From: Desulfobacteraceae bacterium Eth-SRB1
Lineage (GTDB): Bacteria; Desulfobacterota; Desulfobacteria; Desulfobacterales; ETH-SRB1
Assembly: GCA_004193555.1 (NCBI GenBank)
Contig: RPGP01000040.1
Location: forward strand, 315,127 to 379,126
DNA length: 64,000 nt
Direction of reading: 5' to 3'
Part shown: positions 51,983 to 61,078 of the stretch, one piece after another
Layout: every line of letters begins with the position of its first letter
How positions within the stretch are numbered: position 1 is the stretch's first letter
Notes under the pieces: generated by a model
Told to the model about the DNA's origin: nothing
Seen by the model: only the letters and a program-made list of their open reading frames with translations
Database searches by the model: none
Position numbers and translations under genes: made by a program

Positions 51983-54583
51983 ATGAAAATTAGAGAATGG
52001 ATCAATAGAGTCCTTAAGGGCACACATAACCACTTTCTTTGCTATCTACCCGGCAAAACAGGATTTTTATCCTCATGGATTCTCAGGCTTTTCTTCTCCG
52101 GTATAAAGCTTAGCAGACAGCAGACTTCTATCCTTCAGAAACTCAGGGAAAAAGGAATTGTTGTTTTTGTTACAAAGTATAAAAGCGAGTTTGAATATCT
52201 ATTTTACTACACACGCTATAATCAGGCCGGCCTTCCATTCCCAGAGATAGGTTTTGATTATAAGGTGTTTGCATGGCAACCTTTATCACGCATCTTCAGG
52301 GTTCTTCTGTCCTCCATTGACAGCTTTTTTCAAAGCCTTACACTGCCTGATCCATATAATAGTAAATATATTGAGGAGGAACTGCTTAATGGCCGCTGTG
52401 CATTGCTGTCTCTCGTGGAAAAAAAAGGATTCTACCGCAGATTTGTTAAAGAAAAAACAGATCCGATCCAATATCTTATAGAAATGCAGCAATCGATTGA
52501 GCGCCCGATTTATCTTGTCCCTTTGCTGATGTTCTTTAGCAGAAAACCACAACGATCTGCGCTGACATTAAGGGAAATTCTGTTTGGCACTGAAGAGAAG
52601 CCGGGTAAAATAAAACGCCTTATTACCCTGTTTAAGAATCCTGAAGAAGTTTTTGTCGAAATATCGGAACCTGTTAATATAAAGAATTATTTAGGGGTTA
52701 GGGAAAACCTGGAGCGGAGCGCTGAATATCAGTCTCTTGTTTTGAGGCGTGATCTTCTTGTGCAAATAAATCGCCATCGCCAGAGCACCATCGGTCCGAC
52801 CCTGAAATCAAGGGAAGAACTCAAGGAAAACATCCTGACAAATGATCGTCTTCAAAGCTTTATGGCAAACTATTCTAAGAAACGGGATATCCCGATCCAG
52901 CAGGCACATAAAGAGGCTGAATCCTATCTTGATGAGATAGCAGCCGGCTATAATTCAGTCATAATTAAAATATTTGCTGACCTGATAAAATGGATTATAA
53001 AGTCCAGATTTGAAGGTCTTACAGTCAATTATGACATGCTCAACCGGGCAAAAAACATGTCTAAAAAAGGACCGTTGATTCTTATCCCATGTCACAAGAG
53101 TCATATTGATTACCTGATATTGTCATATATCTTATATGCCAACAATATGCCCTGTCCCTTGATTGCGGCAGGGAAAAATCTTTCCTTCTGGCCTATCGGG
53201 CCGATATTCAGAAGCAGCGGCGCATTTTTTATCAGGAGAACATTTAAAGGAGCTGTGCTTTATTCAAAGGTTTTCGTTGAATACATTTTTAAGATTCTTG
53301 AAGAAGGTTTTAATGTCGAGTTTTTTATCGAAGGCGGCAGAAGCCGGACAGGCAAATTAATTCTGCCCAAGCTGGGTTTGCTTTCCATACTTCTCAATGC
53401 CTTCAAAGACGGGGCCTGTGACGACCTGGTTTTTGTGCCGATTTATATCGGGTATGACAGGGTACTGGAGGAAAGTTCCTATCTTCATGAAATCGAAGGA
53501 GGAAAAAAAGAACCTGAAAGCATTTTGCAAATTATCAGGGCAAGAAAATTTCTTAAAAAAAAGTATGGGAAGATATATGTAAAATTTCATGAACCTATCT
53601 CCATCAAGGACCTGCTGGCGAAAAACAATTTATCTATTCAGGATATGACGCGCAAAGAGCAGAACGTTATGACCCGCAATCTGGGTTTCAGGATAATAAA
53701 TTCGATAAACAACGTTACGGTTGTAACTCCACATGCACTTGTTGCAAGCGCTCTTTTGAATTGTGCGCAAAAAAGGTTTTCATATGACCATTTGATGTAT
53801 CATGTGGAAACCTATATGAATTACCTGATGTCGCAGGATGCCATGCTGGCGGATACCCTTGTGTTTGACCCTGTTCGTGCTGTCGATCATGTTCTTGATG
53901 CTTATATTAGCAGGAAGTTCATCGAACAGACTTCGCCGGGCAAAGGAACCCGATTGTCAAACGCACAATTTAAGATCAACGAAAGCAAGAGGCCGATCCT
54001 GGCATACTATAAAAACAATTCCATTGCTTTTTTTATTCCTGCTGCCTTTACAGCGCTTTCGATTCTGGCAAAGGATGCATTCCAGTTTTCTGCTTCTGAC
54101 CTGCATTCCGAATATAATTTCCTTCAGGATTTATTCAAAAATGAATTTGCATATAACGTGGATAAAACTCCTGAATACTTTGCGCGGAAAAATATAAAAA
54201 CATTTATTGATGATGCTATCCTCATGCCTCATCCAACAATCCCGGATACTTATAATCTGACTTCTGCCGGTTTTAGAAAATTAAAGCTGTTTTCCGCTTT
54301 TTTAAAGCCATATTTTGAATCGTACTGGATAGTATTGCAGTGTTTTAAGCAGATTGCGCAAAATTCTCTTAACACAAAGGATTTCCTGAAAAAGATCCAG
54401 GCCAGTGGGAATCGCATGTATAGAAATAACGAGATCGAGCTGAAAGAAGCGCTTTCAAAAATCAACTATAATAATGCAGTGAATTTTTTCATTGCTCATG
54501 GCATCAAAGGTTCGGAGGATACCGGGCAGATTAAGTTTTATGCAGAGAAAATAAAAAAATGTCTTAATTATTTGCGATTATAG
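51983..54583 (+). CDS. plsB: Glycerol-3-phosphate 1-O-acyltransferase (PlsB type)
   Basis: An 866-residue PlsB-family protein. The acyltransferase motifs are LILIPCHKSHIDYLILSY (~366-383, HX4D), FFIRRTFKGAVLYSKVF and FFIEGGRSRTGKLILPKLG. Large N- and C-terminal helical regions flank the domain, as in PlsB. It acylates position 1 of glycerol-3-phosphate, the first phospholipid step, at the inner membrane, using acyl-ACP or acyl-CoA. No plsX or plsY is seen here, which fits a PlsB route. The ATG is preceded by GAAAGACCTGAA. Fully open with no lesion. Confidence 0.93.
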   Translation: MKIREWINRVLKGTHNHFLCYLPGKTGFLSSWILRLFFSGIKLSRQQTSILQKLREKGIVVFVTKYKSEFEYLFYYTRYNQAGLPFPEIGFDYKVFAWQPLSRIFRVLLSSIDSFFQSLTLPDPYNSKYIEEELLNGRCALLSLVEKKGFYRRFVKEKTDPIQYLIEMQQSIERPIYLVPLLMFFSRKPQRSALTLREILFGTEEKPGKIKRLITLFKNPEEVFVEISEPVNIKNYLGVRENLERSAEYQSLVLRRDLLVQINRHRQSTIGPTLKSREELKENILTNDRLQSFMANYSKKRDIPIQQAHKEAESYLDEIAAGYNSVIIKIFADLIKWIIKSRFEGLTVNYDMLNRAKNMSKKGPLILIPCHKSHIDYLILSYILYANNMPCPLIAAGKNLSFWPIGPIFRSSGAFFIRRTFKGAVLYSKVFVEYIFKILEEGFNVEFFIEGGRSRTGKLILPKLGLLSILLNAFKDGACDDLVFVPIYIGYDRVLEESSYLHEIEGGKKEPESILQIIRARKFLKKKYGKIYVKFHEPISIKDLLAKNNLSIQDMTRKEQNVMTRNLGFRIINSINNVTVVTPHALVASALLNCAQKRFSYDHLMYHVETYMNYLMSQDAMLADTLVFDPVRAVDHVLDAYISRKFIEQTSPGKGTRLSNAQFKINESKRPILAYYKNNSIAFFIPAAFTALSILAKDAFQFSASDLHSEYNFLQDLFKNEFAYNVDKTPEYFARKNIKTFIDDAILMPHPTIPDTYNLTSAGFRKLKLFSAFLKPYFESYWIVLQCFKQIAQNSLNTKDFLKKIQASGNRMYRNNEIELKEALSKINYNNAVNFFIAHGIKGSEDTGQIKFYAEKIKKCLNYLRL

Positions 54584-54656
54584 TTGAGTGGTACGGGCGT
54601 ATTGCAATACGCCCGTACTATGGTTCGTGGTTGAGTGGTCGAAAGGTTAACGTAAT

Positions 54657-56333
54657 ATGAAGGCAATGATACTTGCCGCAGGCTTTGGCACAAGGCTTCT
54701 TCCCTATACTGAAACCACACCTAAACCGCTGTTTACGATTTCCGGTCGTCCTTTGCTGGATATAATTATTTGCAGCCTGCAATCTGCCGGTTGCGAGGCC
54801 ATTATAATCAACACACATCATTTATATCAGGATATCGATTCGTTTGTCGCGTCAAAGCAATATACTATCCCTGTTTATACGCGTTATGAGCCGGTAATCC
54901 TTGGCACAGGAGGAGCCATAAAGAATGTAGCTGATTTCTGGGACAACACCCCTTTTTTAGTCGTAAATAGCGATATAGTTACGGATATCGATCTGCGGGG
55001 TGTTTATGACTTTCACTTAAGCAATAAATGTCCTGTTACAATGGTTCTTTATGACTATGAGGAGTTTAACAATGTATGGGTGGATACCCATGATTTTATC
55101 ATCGGGTTTCAAGATCAGGCCAAAGATGATAGCGCTGCCTGTATTAATAGACTGGCATTTACCGGAATACATGTCATTGATCCGGAGGTTCTTGACTTTA
55201 TACCTGACAGGGGGTTTTCAAGCATCGTAGATGCATACAAAAATCTGGTATTATCAGGGAGAAAAATTAAAGCATATATAGCAAAAAATGCCTGGTGGAA
55301 AGATATCGGGACTCCGGAAAGATACAGGGGGGCCGTATTTGAAAACATGGGGCCTGAAGCTTTCGGGTTGGCTTTTCCTGGTTATTCAGGTGGAAAGATT
55401 GAATGTTTGGAAATAAAAGGAGATGGGTCGGACAGAGACTGGTACAGGCTGAAAGCAGATAGCCGGTCTCTTGTTGTGGCGGATCATGACATCAGAATTG
55501 CGGCCGGGACGTCTGAGATAGATTCCTTTGTATCAATTGGCAGGCATCTCTATGATAACGGAGTTGCCGTGCCCAGGATATATTTGTATGATACTTTTTC
55601 GGGGCTGGTTTTTCTCGAGGATCTGGGAGATGTAAATCTTCAAACAGCGGTAAAAAATACCGGAAGCCTCAATGGGGTTATTTCCCGTTATAGGTCGGTT
55701 ATAGATCTTTTGATCAGCATGTCAATTTCCGGTTCCAGGGGATTTGACCTTTCCTGGACATACCAGACTCCATATTATGACAGAGATCTTATTCTTGAAA
55801 ATGAATGCCGCTATTTTGTTGATGCTTTTTTAAATGTATACCTTAGAAAGGATTTCTGCTTTGAAGATTTTGAAAAAGAGTTTATGCATCTTGCAGGCAG
55901 AGCCCTTGAATTTGCAGTTAATGGATTTATGCACAGAGACATGCAGTCAAGAAATATCATGATAAAAAACAACAAGTATTATTTTATCGACTTCCAGGCA
56001 GGGCGGATCGGTCCCATACAGTATGATCTTGCATCGTTGCTGATTGATCCATATGTGGAATTGCCCGTTCATATTCAGAAACAACTGCTTGATTACTGTG
56101 TTGAAAAACTTTCATCTTTTATTCATGTTGACCCGAAGCTGTTTTGTCTAAGCTATAAATATTGTGCTGTAACAAGAAACCTGCAGGTATTAGGGGCATT
56201 TGGATATTTAAGCCGGATAAAAGGAAAAGCATACTTTGAGCAGTATATTCCAGCGGCAGTAAAGGCTTTGAAATATAATCTTTCTGTTGTTGATGATACT
56301 GAATTTCCGCGCTTAAAATCGGCAGTGTCGTAA
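54657..56333 (+). CDS. Fusion of nucleotidyltransferase (MurU-like) and sugar kinase (AmgK-like)
   Basis: A 558-residue two-domain protein. Residues ~1-235 form a sugar-1-phosphate nucleotidyltransferase: MILAAGFGTRLLPYTETTPK, LGTGGAIKNVADFW, VVNSDIVTDID and WWKDIGTPERY. Residues ~245-520 form an APH/AmgK-like kinase: the HRDMQSRNIMI motif (~427), then YYFIDFQAGRIGPIQYDLAS, whose DFQ is like the kinase DFG. In Pseudomonas, separate MurU and AmgK convert MurNAc to MurNAc-1-phosphate and then UDP-MurNAc. A single chain here could do both. The NamZ gene lies upstream and dapB downstream. A different hexose-1-phosphate substrate is possible. Confidence 0.85.
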   Translation: MKAMILAAGFGTRLLPYTETTPKPLFTISGRPLLDIIICSLQSAGCEAIIINTHHLYQDIDSFVASKQYTIPVYTRYEPVILGTGGAIKNVADFWDNTPFLVVNSDIVTDIDLRGVYDFHLSNKCPVTMVLYDYEEFNNVWVDTHDFIIGFQDQAKDDSAACINRLAFTGIHVIDPEVLDFIPDRGFSSIVDAYKNLVLSGRKIKAYIAKNAWWKDIGTPERYRGAVFENMGPEAFGLAFPGYSGGKIECLEIKGDGSDRDWYRLKADSRSLVVADHDIRIAAGTSEIDSFVSIGRHLYDNGVAVPRIYLYDTFSGLVFLEDLGDVNLQTAVKNTGSLNGVISRYRSVIDLLISMSISGSRGFDLSWTYQTPYYDRDLILENECRYFVDAFLNVYLRKDFCFEDFEKEFMHLAGRALEFAVNGFMHRDMQSRNIMIKNNKYYFIDFQAGRIGPIQYDLASLLIDPYVELPVHIQKQLLDYCVEKLSSFIHVDPKLFCLSYKYCAVTRNLQVLGAFGYLSRIKGKAYFEQYIPAAVKALKYNLSVVDDTEFPRLKSAVS

Positions 56334-56433
56334 GAAAAATTACCACAGAGCACAGAGAAGTAAAAAAGAAAAAAGATTAACACGAAAGCACGAAGGTACG
56401 AAAACACGAAAACCGAATTTAGGGAGGTATAAA

Positions 56434-57267
56434 ATGAACAGAATAAAAATAATGGTAAACGGAATTCCAGGAAATATGGCCGGCAATGTGGCAAAACATG
56501 CCATTAATGATGACAGGTTTGAACTGATTCCATATACGCTTACAGGGCCTGAAATTACAGAGGACAAACACAACATCGATTCTATTGCCGTTACCCTTAT
56601 TCGTCCGGAAAACAGTGAGCAGGCCATTGCCCGCATAATTGAAAAAGAGGGCGCTTTTATCAGCGTTGATTATACTCATCCTCTGGCGGTAAACAGCAAT
56701 GCCGAATTTTACTGCAAACTTGGTCTTCCGTTTGTGATGGGCACAACAGGGGGAGACAGAAATCTTCTTGAGGATACGGTCAGGCAGTCTTCAATCCCGG
56801 CTGTAATTGCTCCTAATATGGCTAAACAGATAGTTGGTTTTCAGGCCATGATGGAATATGCGGCAAAAACATTTCCGGATCTTTTTAAGGGATATTCTCT
56901 TGAGATCAGGGAGAGCCATCAAAAGGGCAAGGCCGACACAAGCGGCACCGCAAAGGCAATGATAAGATATTTTAACAGCCTTGGCATACCTTTTACAGAA
57001 GGTGAAATCTTCAAAGAACGTGATCCTGATAGACAAACCGCAAAATGGGGAATCCCGAAAGCATATCTTGGAGGACACGGCTGGCATACATATACACTTG
57101 TTTCAGATGACAGAACAGTTTCCTTTGAATTTACCCATAATGTAAACGGCCGCGACATATACGCCAGGGGAACCCTTGATGCTGTTTCTTATCTTCACAA
57201 AAAGATAGAACAGGGCGCTAAAGGGGCAGTATTTACGATGATAGATGTCTTGAAACAGACTTCGTAA
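56434..57267 (+). CDS. dapB: Dihydrodipicolinate reductase, plant-type DapB
   Basis: A 277-residue protein: MVNGIPGNMAGNVAKHA (nucleotide binding, ~7-23), FVMGTTGGDRNLLED (~101-115), APNMAKQIVGFQAMM and the substrate-site SLEIRESHQKGKADTSGTAK (~160). It matches the TIGR02130-like plant/cyanobacterial DapB branch, not the E. coli one. It makes tetrahydrodipicolinate for lysine and diaminopimelate, a peptidoglycan building block. It starts after a 100-nt gap with CACGAAAGCACGAAGGTACG repeats. Confidence 0.93.
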   Translation: MNRIKIMVNGIPGNMAGNVAKHAINDDRFELIPYTLTGPEITEDKHNIDSIAVTLIRPENSEQAIARIIEKEGAFISVDYTHPLAVNSNAEFYCKLGLPFVMGTTGGDRNLLEDTVRQSSIPAVIAPNMAKQIVGFQAMMEYAAKTFPDLFKGYSLEIRESHQKGKADTSGTAKAMIRYFNSLGIPFTEGEIFKERDPDRQTAKWGIPKAYLGGHGWHTYTLVSDDRTVSFEFTHNVNGRDIYARGTLDAVSYLHKKIEQGAKGAVFTMIDVLKQTS

Positions 57268-57289
57268 CAGTCAGTTTTTGTTACTCCTG

Positions 57290-57440
57290 AATCGTCGAAA
57301 AGATGAACGTCGAAAAGATGAACGTCGAACATCGAACATCGAACGTCCAATTTTGAATGTTGTTGTCGCTTTGCTCCTGCAATCTGAAAACAAGCGGAGC
57401 GGAGCGACTCCGTAACTTTAGGCATTTTAGACATTTTATT
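57290..57440. repeat. Composite repeat relic with family A right end
   Basis: AAAGATGAACGTCGAA units (family C type) and AGCGGAGCGGAGCGACTCCG precede TAACTTTAGGCATTTTAGAC (family A right end). It is a degraded assemblage between dapB and the solute-binding protein gene. Confidence 0.6.
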
Positions 57441-57454
57441 TTTGAACCTTGATA

Positions 57455-59227
57455 ATGCTAAAATATTACAAAAAATTAATATTCATTCTTATCTTCTTTT
57501 TAGCTGCTCCTTCCATTGCCGGCGAACTGTTTCCCAAAAAGGGCTGGACAGATAAACCGGATCCCCTTGCAAGCACGGAGGCGGTAGTCGGGGGAGAGAT
57601 TTCCGTTTTTGCCGGCCAGTATCCCAAAAGTCTTAATTACTATTTAGACAACAATGTATTGTCTGCAGAGATTTTTGGGGCCATGTATGAAACACTCCTG
57701 ACCATTAATCCTGTTACTTTGGATTATGAACCGGGCCTTGCTGAGAAATGGCTTCTTTCAGACGATAAAAGAAATTTTACCTTTTATATGGACAAAGGGG
57801 CCAGATGGAGTGACGGCAGACCTGTAACCGCACATGATGTGAAATGGACGTATGACACAATCATGGATCCAAAAAACCTTACAGGGCCGCATAAACTGGA
57901 TATGGAACGTTTTGAGCCGCCTGTTGTTATTGATGAATACACAATATGCTTTACTGCGAGGGAAGTTCACTGGAAGAACTTAGGTATTGCCGGGGGTTTT
58001 CATATTCTTTGCAAACATGCATTTGAGGGGAAGGATTTCAACAGGGTTAATTTTGAATTTCCGGTTGTTTCAGGCCTGTACAGGCTCGGAAAAATGGATG
58101 AGGGGATTTATATATCCTTAGAGAGGCGCAGCGACTGGTGGAACATAACGGCCAGAAGATTCAGGGGAACCGGCAATTTTCAAACTATAATGTTCAAGTT
58201 TTTTGCCGAACGGGAAAATGCATTCGAGGCATTTAAAAAGGGCATGATAGATCTTTTCCCAATATATACAGCGCGTATATGGATAAATGAAACAAAAGGA
58301 GAAAATTTTGCCGCCAACCGGATTATAAAACAAAAAATATACAACTATCACCCGGTAGGATTTCAGGGATTTGCCATGAACATGAGAAAGCCTCCATTTG
58401 ATGATGTGAGGGTTCGCAAGGCCATGGCATTTCTTCTTGATAGAAGAAAAATGAACAGTGCCCTGATGTACAGCCAGTATTTTCTCCACAGGTCGTATTT
58501 TGAAGACCTGTACACAAAGGAAAATCCATGCCCCAACACGCTTGTCCCGTTTGACAAGGAAAAGGCAGGGAACCTGTTAAGACAGGCCGGCTGGGCAGTG
58601 AATCCAAAAACCGGATTTCTGGAAAAAAACGGGAAGAGGTTTTCATTCAGGTTTTTATCCAGGAGCTCTTCATCTGAAAAATTTCTTGCTATTTTTGCTG
58701 AGGATCTCAAAGATATCGGGATTGAGCTGGTCATTGACAAGAAGGACTGGGCTGCGTGGGCAAGGGATATGGACGAGTATAATTACCAGATGACATGGGC
58801 TGCCTGGAGTTCCGGAGTTTTTAAAGATCCGGAAAGCATGTGGTTGTCAAAAGAGGCGGACAGAAAAGGCGGAAACAATATTACCGGCTTTAAAAATCTT
58901 GAGGTGGACAATCTTATCGAAAAGCAAAAAGAGATTTTTGATGTTAATGAGCGCAACAAAATATATAGAAAAATTGATCAGATAGTTTATAATGCAGCGC
59001 CTTATGTACTTTTGTGGAATATCAACTATACCCGGCTTCTTTACTGGAACAAGTTCGGAACACCCGATATCGTGCTTTCCAAATATGGCAGCGAAAGCAG
59101 CGCCAATGCATACTGGTGGCTGGATGAAGATTCCAGGGACGATCTTTATGATGCCCTGAAAAATAAATTATATTTGCCGCCTAAAAACCCTTCCATATAT
59201 TTTGATGAGATATTTGATGGTCTCTAA
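57455..59227 (+). CDS. Family 5 extracellular solute-binding protein (peptide ABC type)
   Basis: A 590-residue SBP_bac_5 protein. The signal peptide is MLKYYKKLIFILIFFLAAPS, cut near SIAG. Then GGEISVFAGQYPKSLNY, FGAMYETLLTINPVTLDYEP, GLAEKWLLSDDKRNFTFYMD and WSDGRPVTAHDVKWTYDTIM are typical. It resembles the YejA branch that binds oligopeptides or microcin-like peptides. No permease or ATPase genes are present, so it is an orphan here; muropeptides are one candidate ligand given the neighbours, but that is inference. ATG at 57455 is preferred. Confidence 0.9.
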   Translation: MLKYYKKLIFILIFFLAAPSIAGELFPKKGWTDKPDPLASTEAVVGGEISVFAGQYPKSLNYYLDNNVLSAEIFGAMYETLLTINPVTLDYEPGLAEKWLLSDDKRNFTFYMDKGARWSDGRPVTAHDVKWTYDTIMDPKNLTGPHKLDMERFEPPVVIDEYTICFTAREVHWKNLGIAGGFHILCKHAFEGKDFNRVNFEFPVVSGLYRLGKMDEGIYISLERRSDWWNITARRFRGTGNFQTIMFKFFAERENAFEAFKKGMIDLFPIYTARIWINETKGENFAANRIIKQKIYNYHPVGFQGFAMNMRKPPFDDVRVRKAMAFLLDRRKMNSALMYSQYFLHRSYFEDLYTKENPCPNTLVPFDKEKAGNLLRQAGWAVNPKTGFLEKNGKRFSFRFLSRSSSSEKFLAIFAEDLKDIGIELVIDKKDWAAWARDMDEYNYQMTWAAWSSGVFKDPESMWLSKEADRKGGNNITGFKNLEVDNLIEKQKEIFDVNERNKIYRKIDQIVYNAAPYVLLWNINYTRLLYWNKFGTPDIVLSKYGSESSANAYWWLDEDSRDDLYDALKNKLYLPPKNPSIYFDEIFDGL

Positions 59228-59256
59228 AATAAGTAAAAAATGCTTAGAAATAAAAT

Positions 59257-59859
59257 ATGCCAATAAATCTTGAATCATTTCTACTGGTACTGGAACAGGA
59301 AGTTACAGGTTACCATACGCCGGTTGTTGACCTGATAGCAGTGCAGACCCGTGATCCTTTCAAAGCCTCCCGCAGACTTTTTAATGAAGCTCCTGATGTT
59401 CACGCGCTGGCCGGGCTGAGTGAGGAAAGAATTCGTAAATTGATACACCCTGTTGGTTTTTTTTAAAAACAAAGCAAACTATCTTTTTAGATTGTCGGGT
59501 GCCTTAGAACCTTATGACTACAAGGTGCCGGATGAACGTGATAAACTGTTAAAACTGCCTGGAGTAGGGCGAAAAACAGCCAACCTTGTTTTATCTGTGG
59601 CATTTAACAAACCTGCCATATGTGTCGACACCCATGTTCATCGAATCATGAATATCTGGGGCTTTGTAAGTACTAAAAACCCTGAGTCCACAGAAAAGGC
59701 TTTGGGAAAAGGTTAATTCAATCCTTGTCGCCTTTGGGCAGGAGCGATGCAAACCTGTATGGCCTCAATGTGACTGTTGTTTGTTTGAGCAGGATTGCCC
59801 TAAAAACGGTGTAACGCCAAGGAGGGTAAAGAACAACGGCGTTGATACTGTAACCTAAA
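59257..59859 (+). pseudogene. nth: Decayed endonuclease III (nth)
   Basis: Pieces of an Nth-type DNA glycosylase lie in successive frames. They run from IAVQTRDPFK (with an apparent ~20-residue deletion of the VLVATILS-type helix before SRRLFNEAP), through [20 protein letters not shown] (HhH, catalytic Lys) and VDTHVHR (catalytic Asp), to an Fe-S cluster remnant (CKPVWPQCDCCLFEQDC). Frame changes occur near 59460 (T-run) and near 59708, with a second missing stretch before the cluster. At least two frameshifts plus deletions make it non-functional. It follows the solute-binding protein gene by 30 nt. Confidence 0.85.
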
Positions 59860-59870
59860 TTGTACTATCG

Positions 59871-59929
59871 TGTCAAATCTTGAATTGTGAATTACACTTT
59901 TCTTTATTCACAATTCAAGATTTGACACC
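59871..59929. repeat. Perfect 23-nt inverted repeat, 13-nt loop
   Basis: The left arm GTGTCAAATCTTGAATTGTG plus AAT (59871-59893) is complemented exactly at 59907-59929. It lies directly after the decayed nth at the border of the putative defence island. A T-rich tail is weak (CCCTTTTCTC). Confidence 0.85.
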
Positions 59930-60048
59930 GATTCCCTTTTCTCTAATACCCATATCTTTTTTTAGGCGGTGGATTTAGGGCTTGGGACTTGCCTTGACTT
60001 CCATAATTGGAAATTGTAGGCTCACCCTTAAAATGTGTGCCGTGTTCG

Positions 60049-60138
60049 GCGCACAACCAGGCAGGTCCAGTTAACCGTTTTAAGCTCTATCCAAAAAGCG
60101 GCCTCTACTCAAAACGGTAACTGACTCAATCGTTGGGA
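60049..60138. other. attC-like imperfect hairpin before the HNH gene
   Basis: GCACAAC at 60051 and GTTGGGA at 60132 bracket complementary arms (GGTCCAGTTAACCGTTT and AAAACGGTAACTGACT) with two apparent extrahelical bases, giving a ~90-nt folded site. The next ATG follows within 8 nt. The outer 7-mers differ from the integron consensus by one base each, so this is only suggestive. Confidence 0.35.
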
Positions 60139-60145
60139 GTAAACA

Positions 60146-60967
60146 ATGAAGAACATGTCTACATATTTATTGACATGGAACCCAGATAAATATTCATGGG
60201 ATGATATTGATAATTGCATCCATGAAATTTCAGTTCAGGGCCATTTCAATAGGTATTGGAGTTGCGGACGCAGTAAAAAACCAAGACCGGGAGATAGGTT
60301 TTTTCTTCTACGACAAAAAATAGAACCACGAGGTATTGTTGCATCAGGATATGTGACTTCGGAACCTTTTAAGGACGCTTCAATCTATAATACAAGTGGC
60401 TGGTCGCGATATGTAAAACTCGTTTATGACGTAATATTAAACCCTGCAAGAGATAAAATTATACCAAGGCAGCGTTTAAGCGAAGAACCCTTTTCAGAAA
60501 TTCATTGGGACGCTCAAGGGTCCGGAATTACGATTCCGAACGAAGTAGCTGTTCATCTGGAAAGCATATGGAGCAGGCTTACTGGCAATGATCAATCTGA
60601 AAATACAAGCATTTATATACAATATGTTGAAGGCGCAAGGCAGCAGGTTTATTTAACTTCTTACGAGCGTAACCCAAGAGCACGATCAGCATGTCTGGAT
60701 TCCCATGGCTATTCTTGTATTGTATGCGGGTTTAACTTTGAAAAAAACTATGGTGAGATAGGCAAAAACTTTATCCATGTTCATCATCTTAAACATTTAT
60801 CTGAAATTGGCACGGAGTATGTTGTTAACCCTGTTAAAGATATGTGTCCTGTCTGTCCGAATTGCCATGCAATGTTGCATCGATATACCGATGAAGGCTT
60901 TATATCTATCGAAAAGTTAAGGGAAAAAATGCAAAAATTTCCCAGCGAACAGGTGAAGAGGGAATAG
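60146..60967 (+). CDS. HNH endonuclease with an EVE/PUA-like N-terminal domain (McrA-like)
   Basis: A 273-residue protein. Residues ~5-140 look like an EVE-like domain (MSTYLLTWNPDKYSWDD; GDRFFLLRQK; PRGIVASGYVTSEPF). These domains often read modified bases. The C-terminal ~90 residues are an HNH nuclease of the zinc type: SCIVCGFNFEK, FIHVHHLK and CPVCPNCHAMLHR. This architecture resembles modification-dependent restriction enzymes such as McrA relatives, suggesting cutting of methylated foreign DNA. ATG with GGGAG site; it is the first gene of the right-end cluster. Function is inferred, not proven. Confidence 0.8.
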   Translation: MKNMSTYLLTWNPDKYSWDDIDNCIHEISVQGHFNRYWSCGRSKKPRPGDRFFLLRQKIEPRGIVASGYVTSEPFKDASIYNTSGWSRYVKLVYDVILNPARDKIIPRQRLSEEPFSEIHWDAQGSGITIPNEVAVHLESIWSRLTGNDQSENTSIYIQYVEGARQQVYLTSYERNPRARSACLDSHGYSCIVCGFNFEKNYGEIGKNFIHVHHLKHLSEIGTEYVVNPVKDMCPVCPNCHAMLHRYTDEGFISIEKLREKMQKFPSEQVKRE

Positions 60968-61078
60968 GTATATAGTTCGTCTTTTAAAAATGCTTTGATT
61001 TGTCGATCCGAAAGCATTTAAACACTGCATCAGCTTATGCCTTTATAGTCTCTCACTTTGGTATTGGGTTTCAAGAGT

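Noticed and set aside
59871-59929. Perfect hairpin read as a rho-independent terminator
   Set aside because: The arms are AT-rich and no clear T-run follows; kept as a repeat instead.
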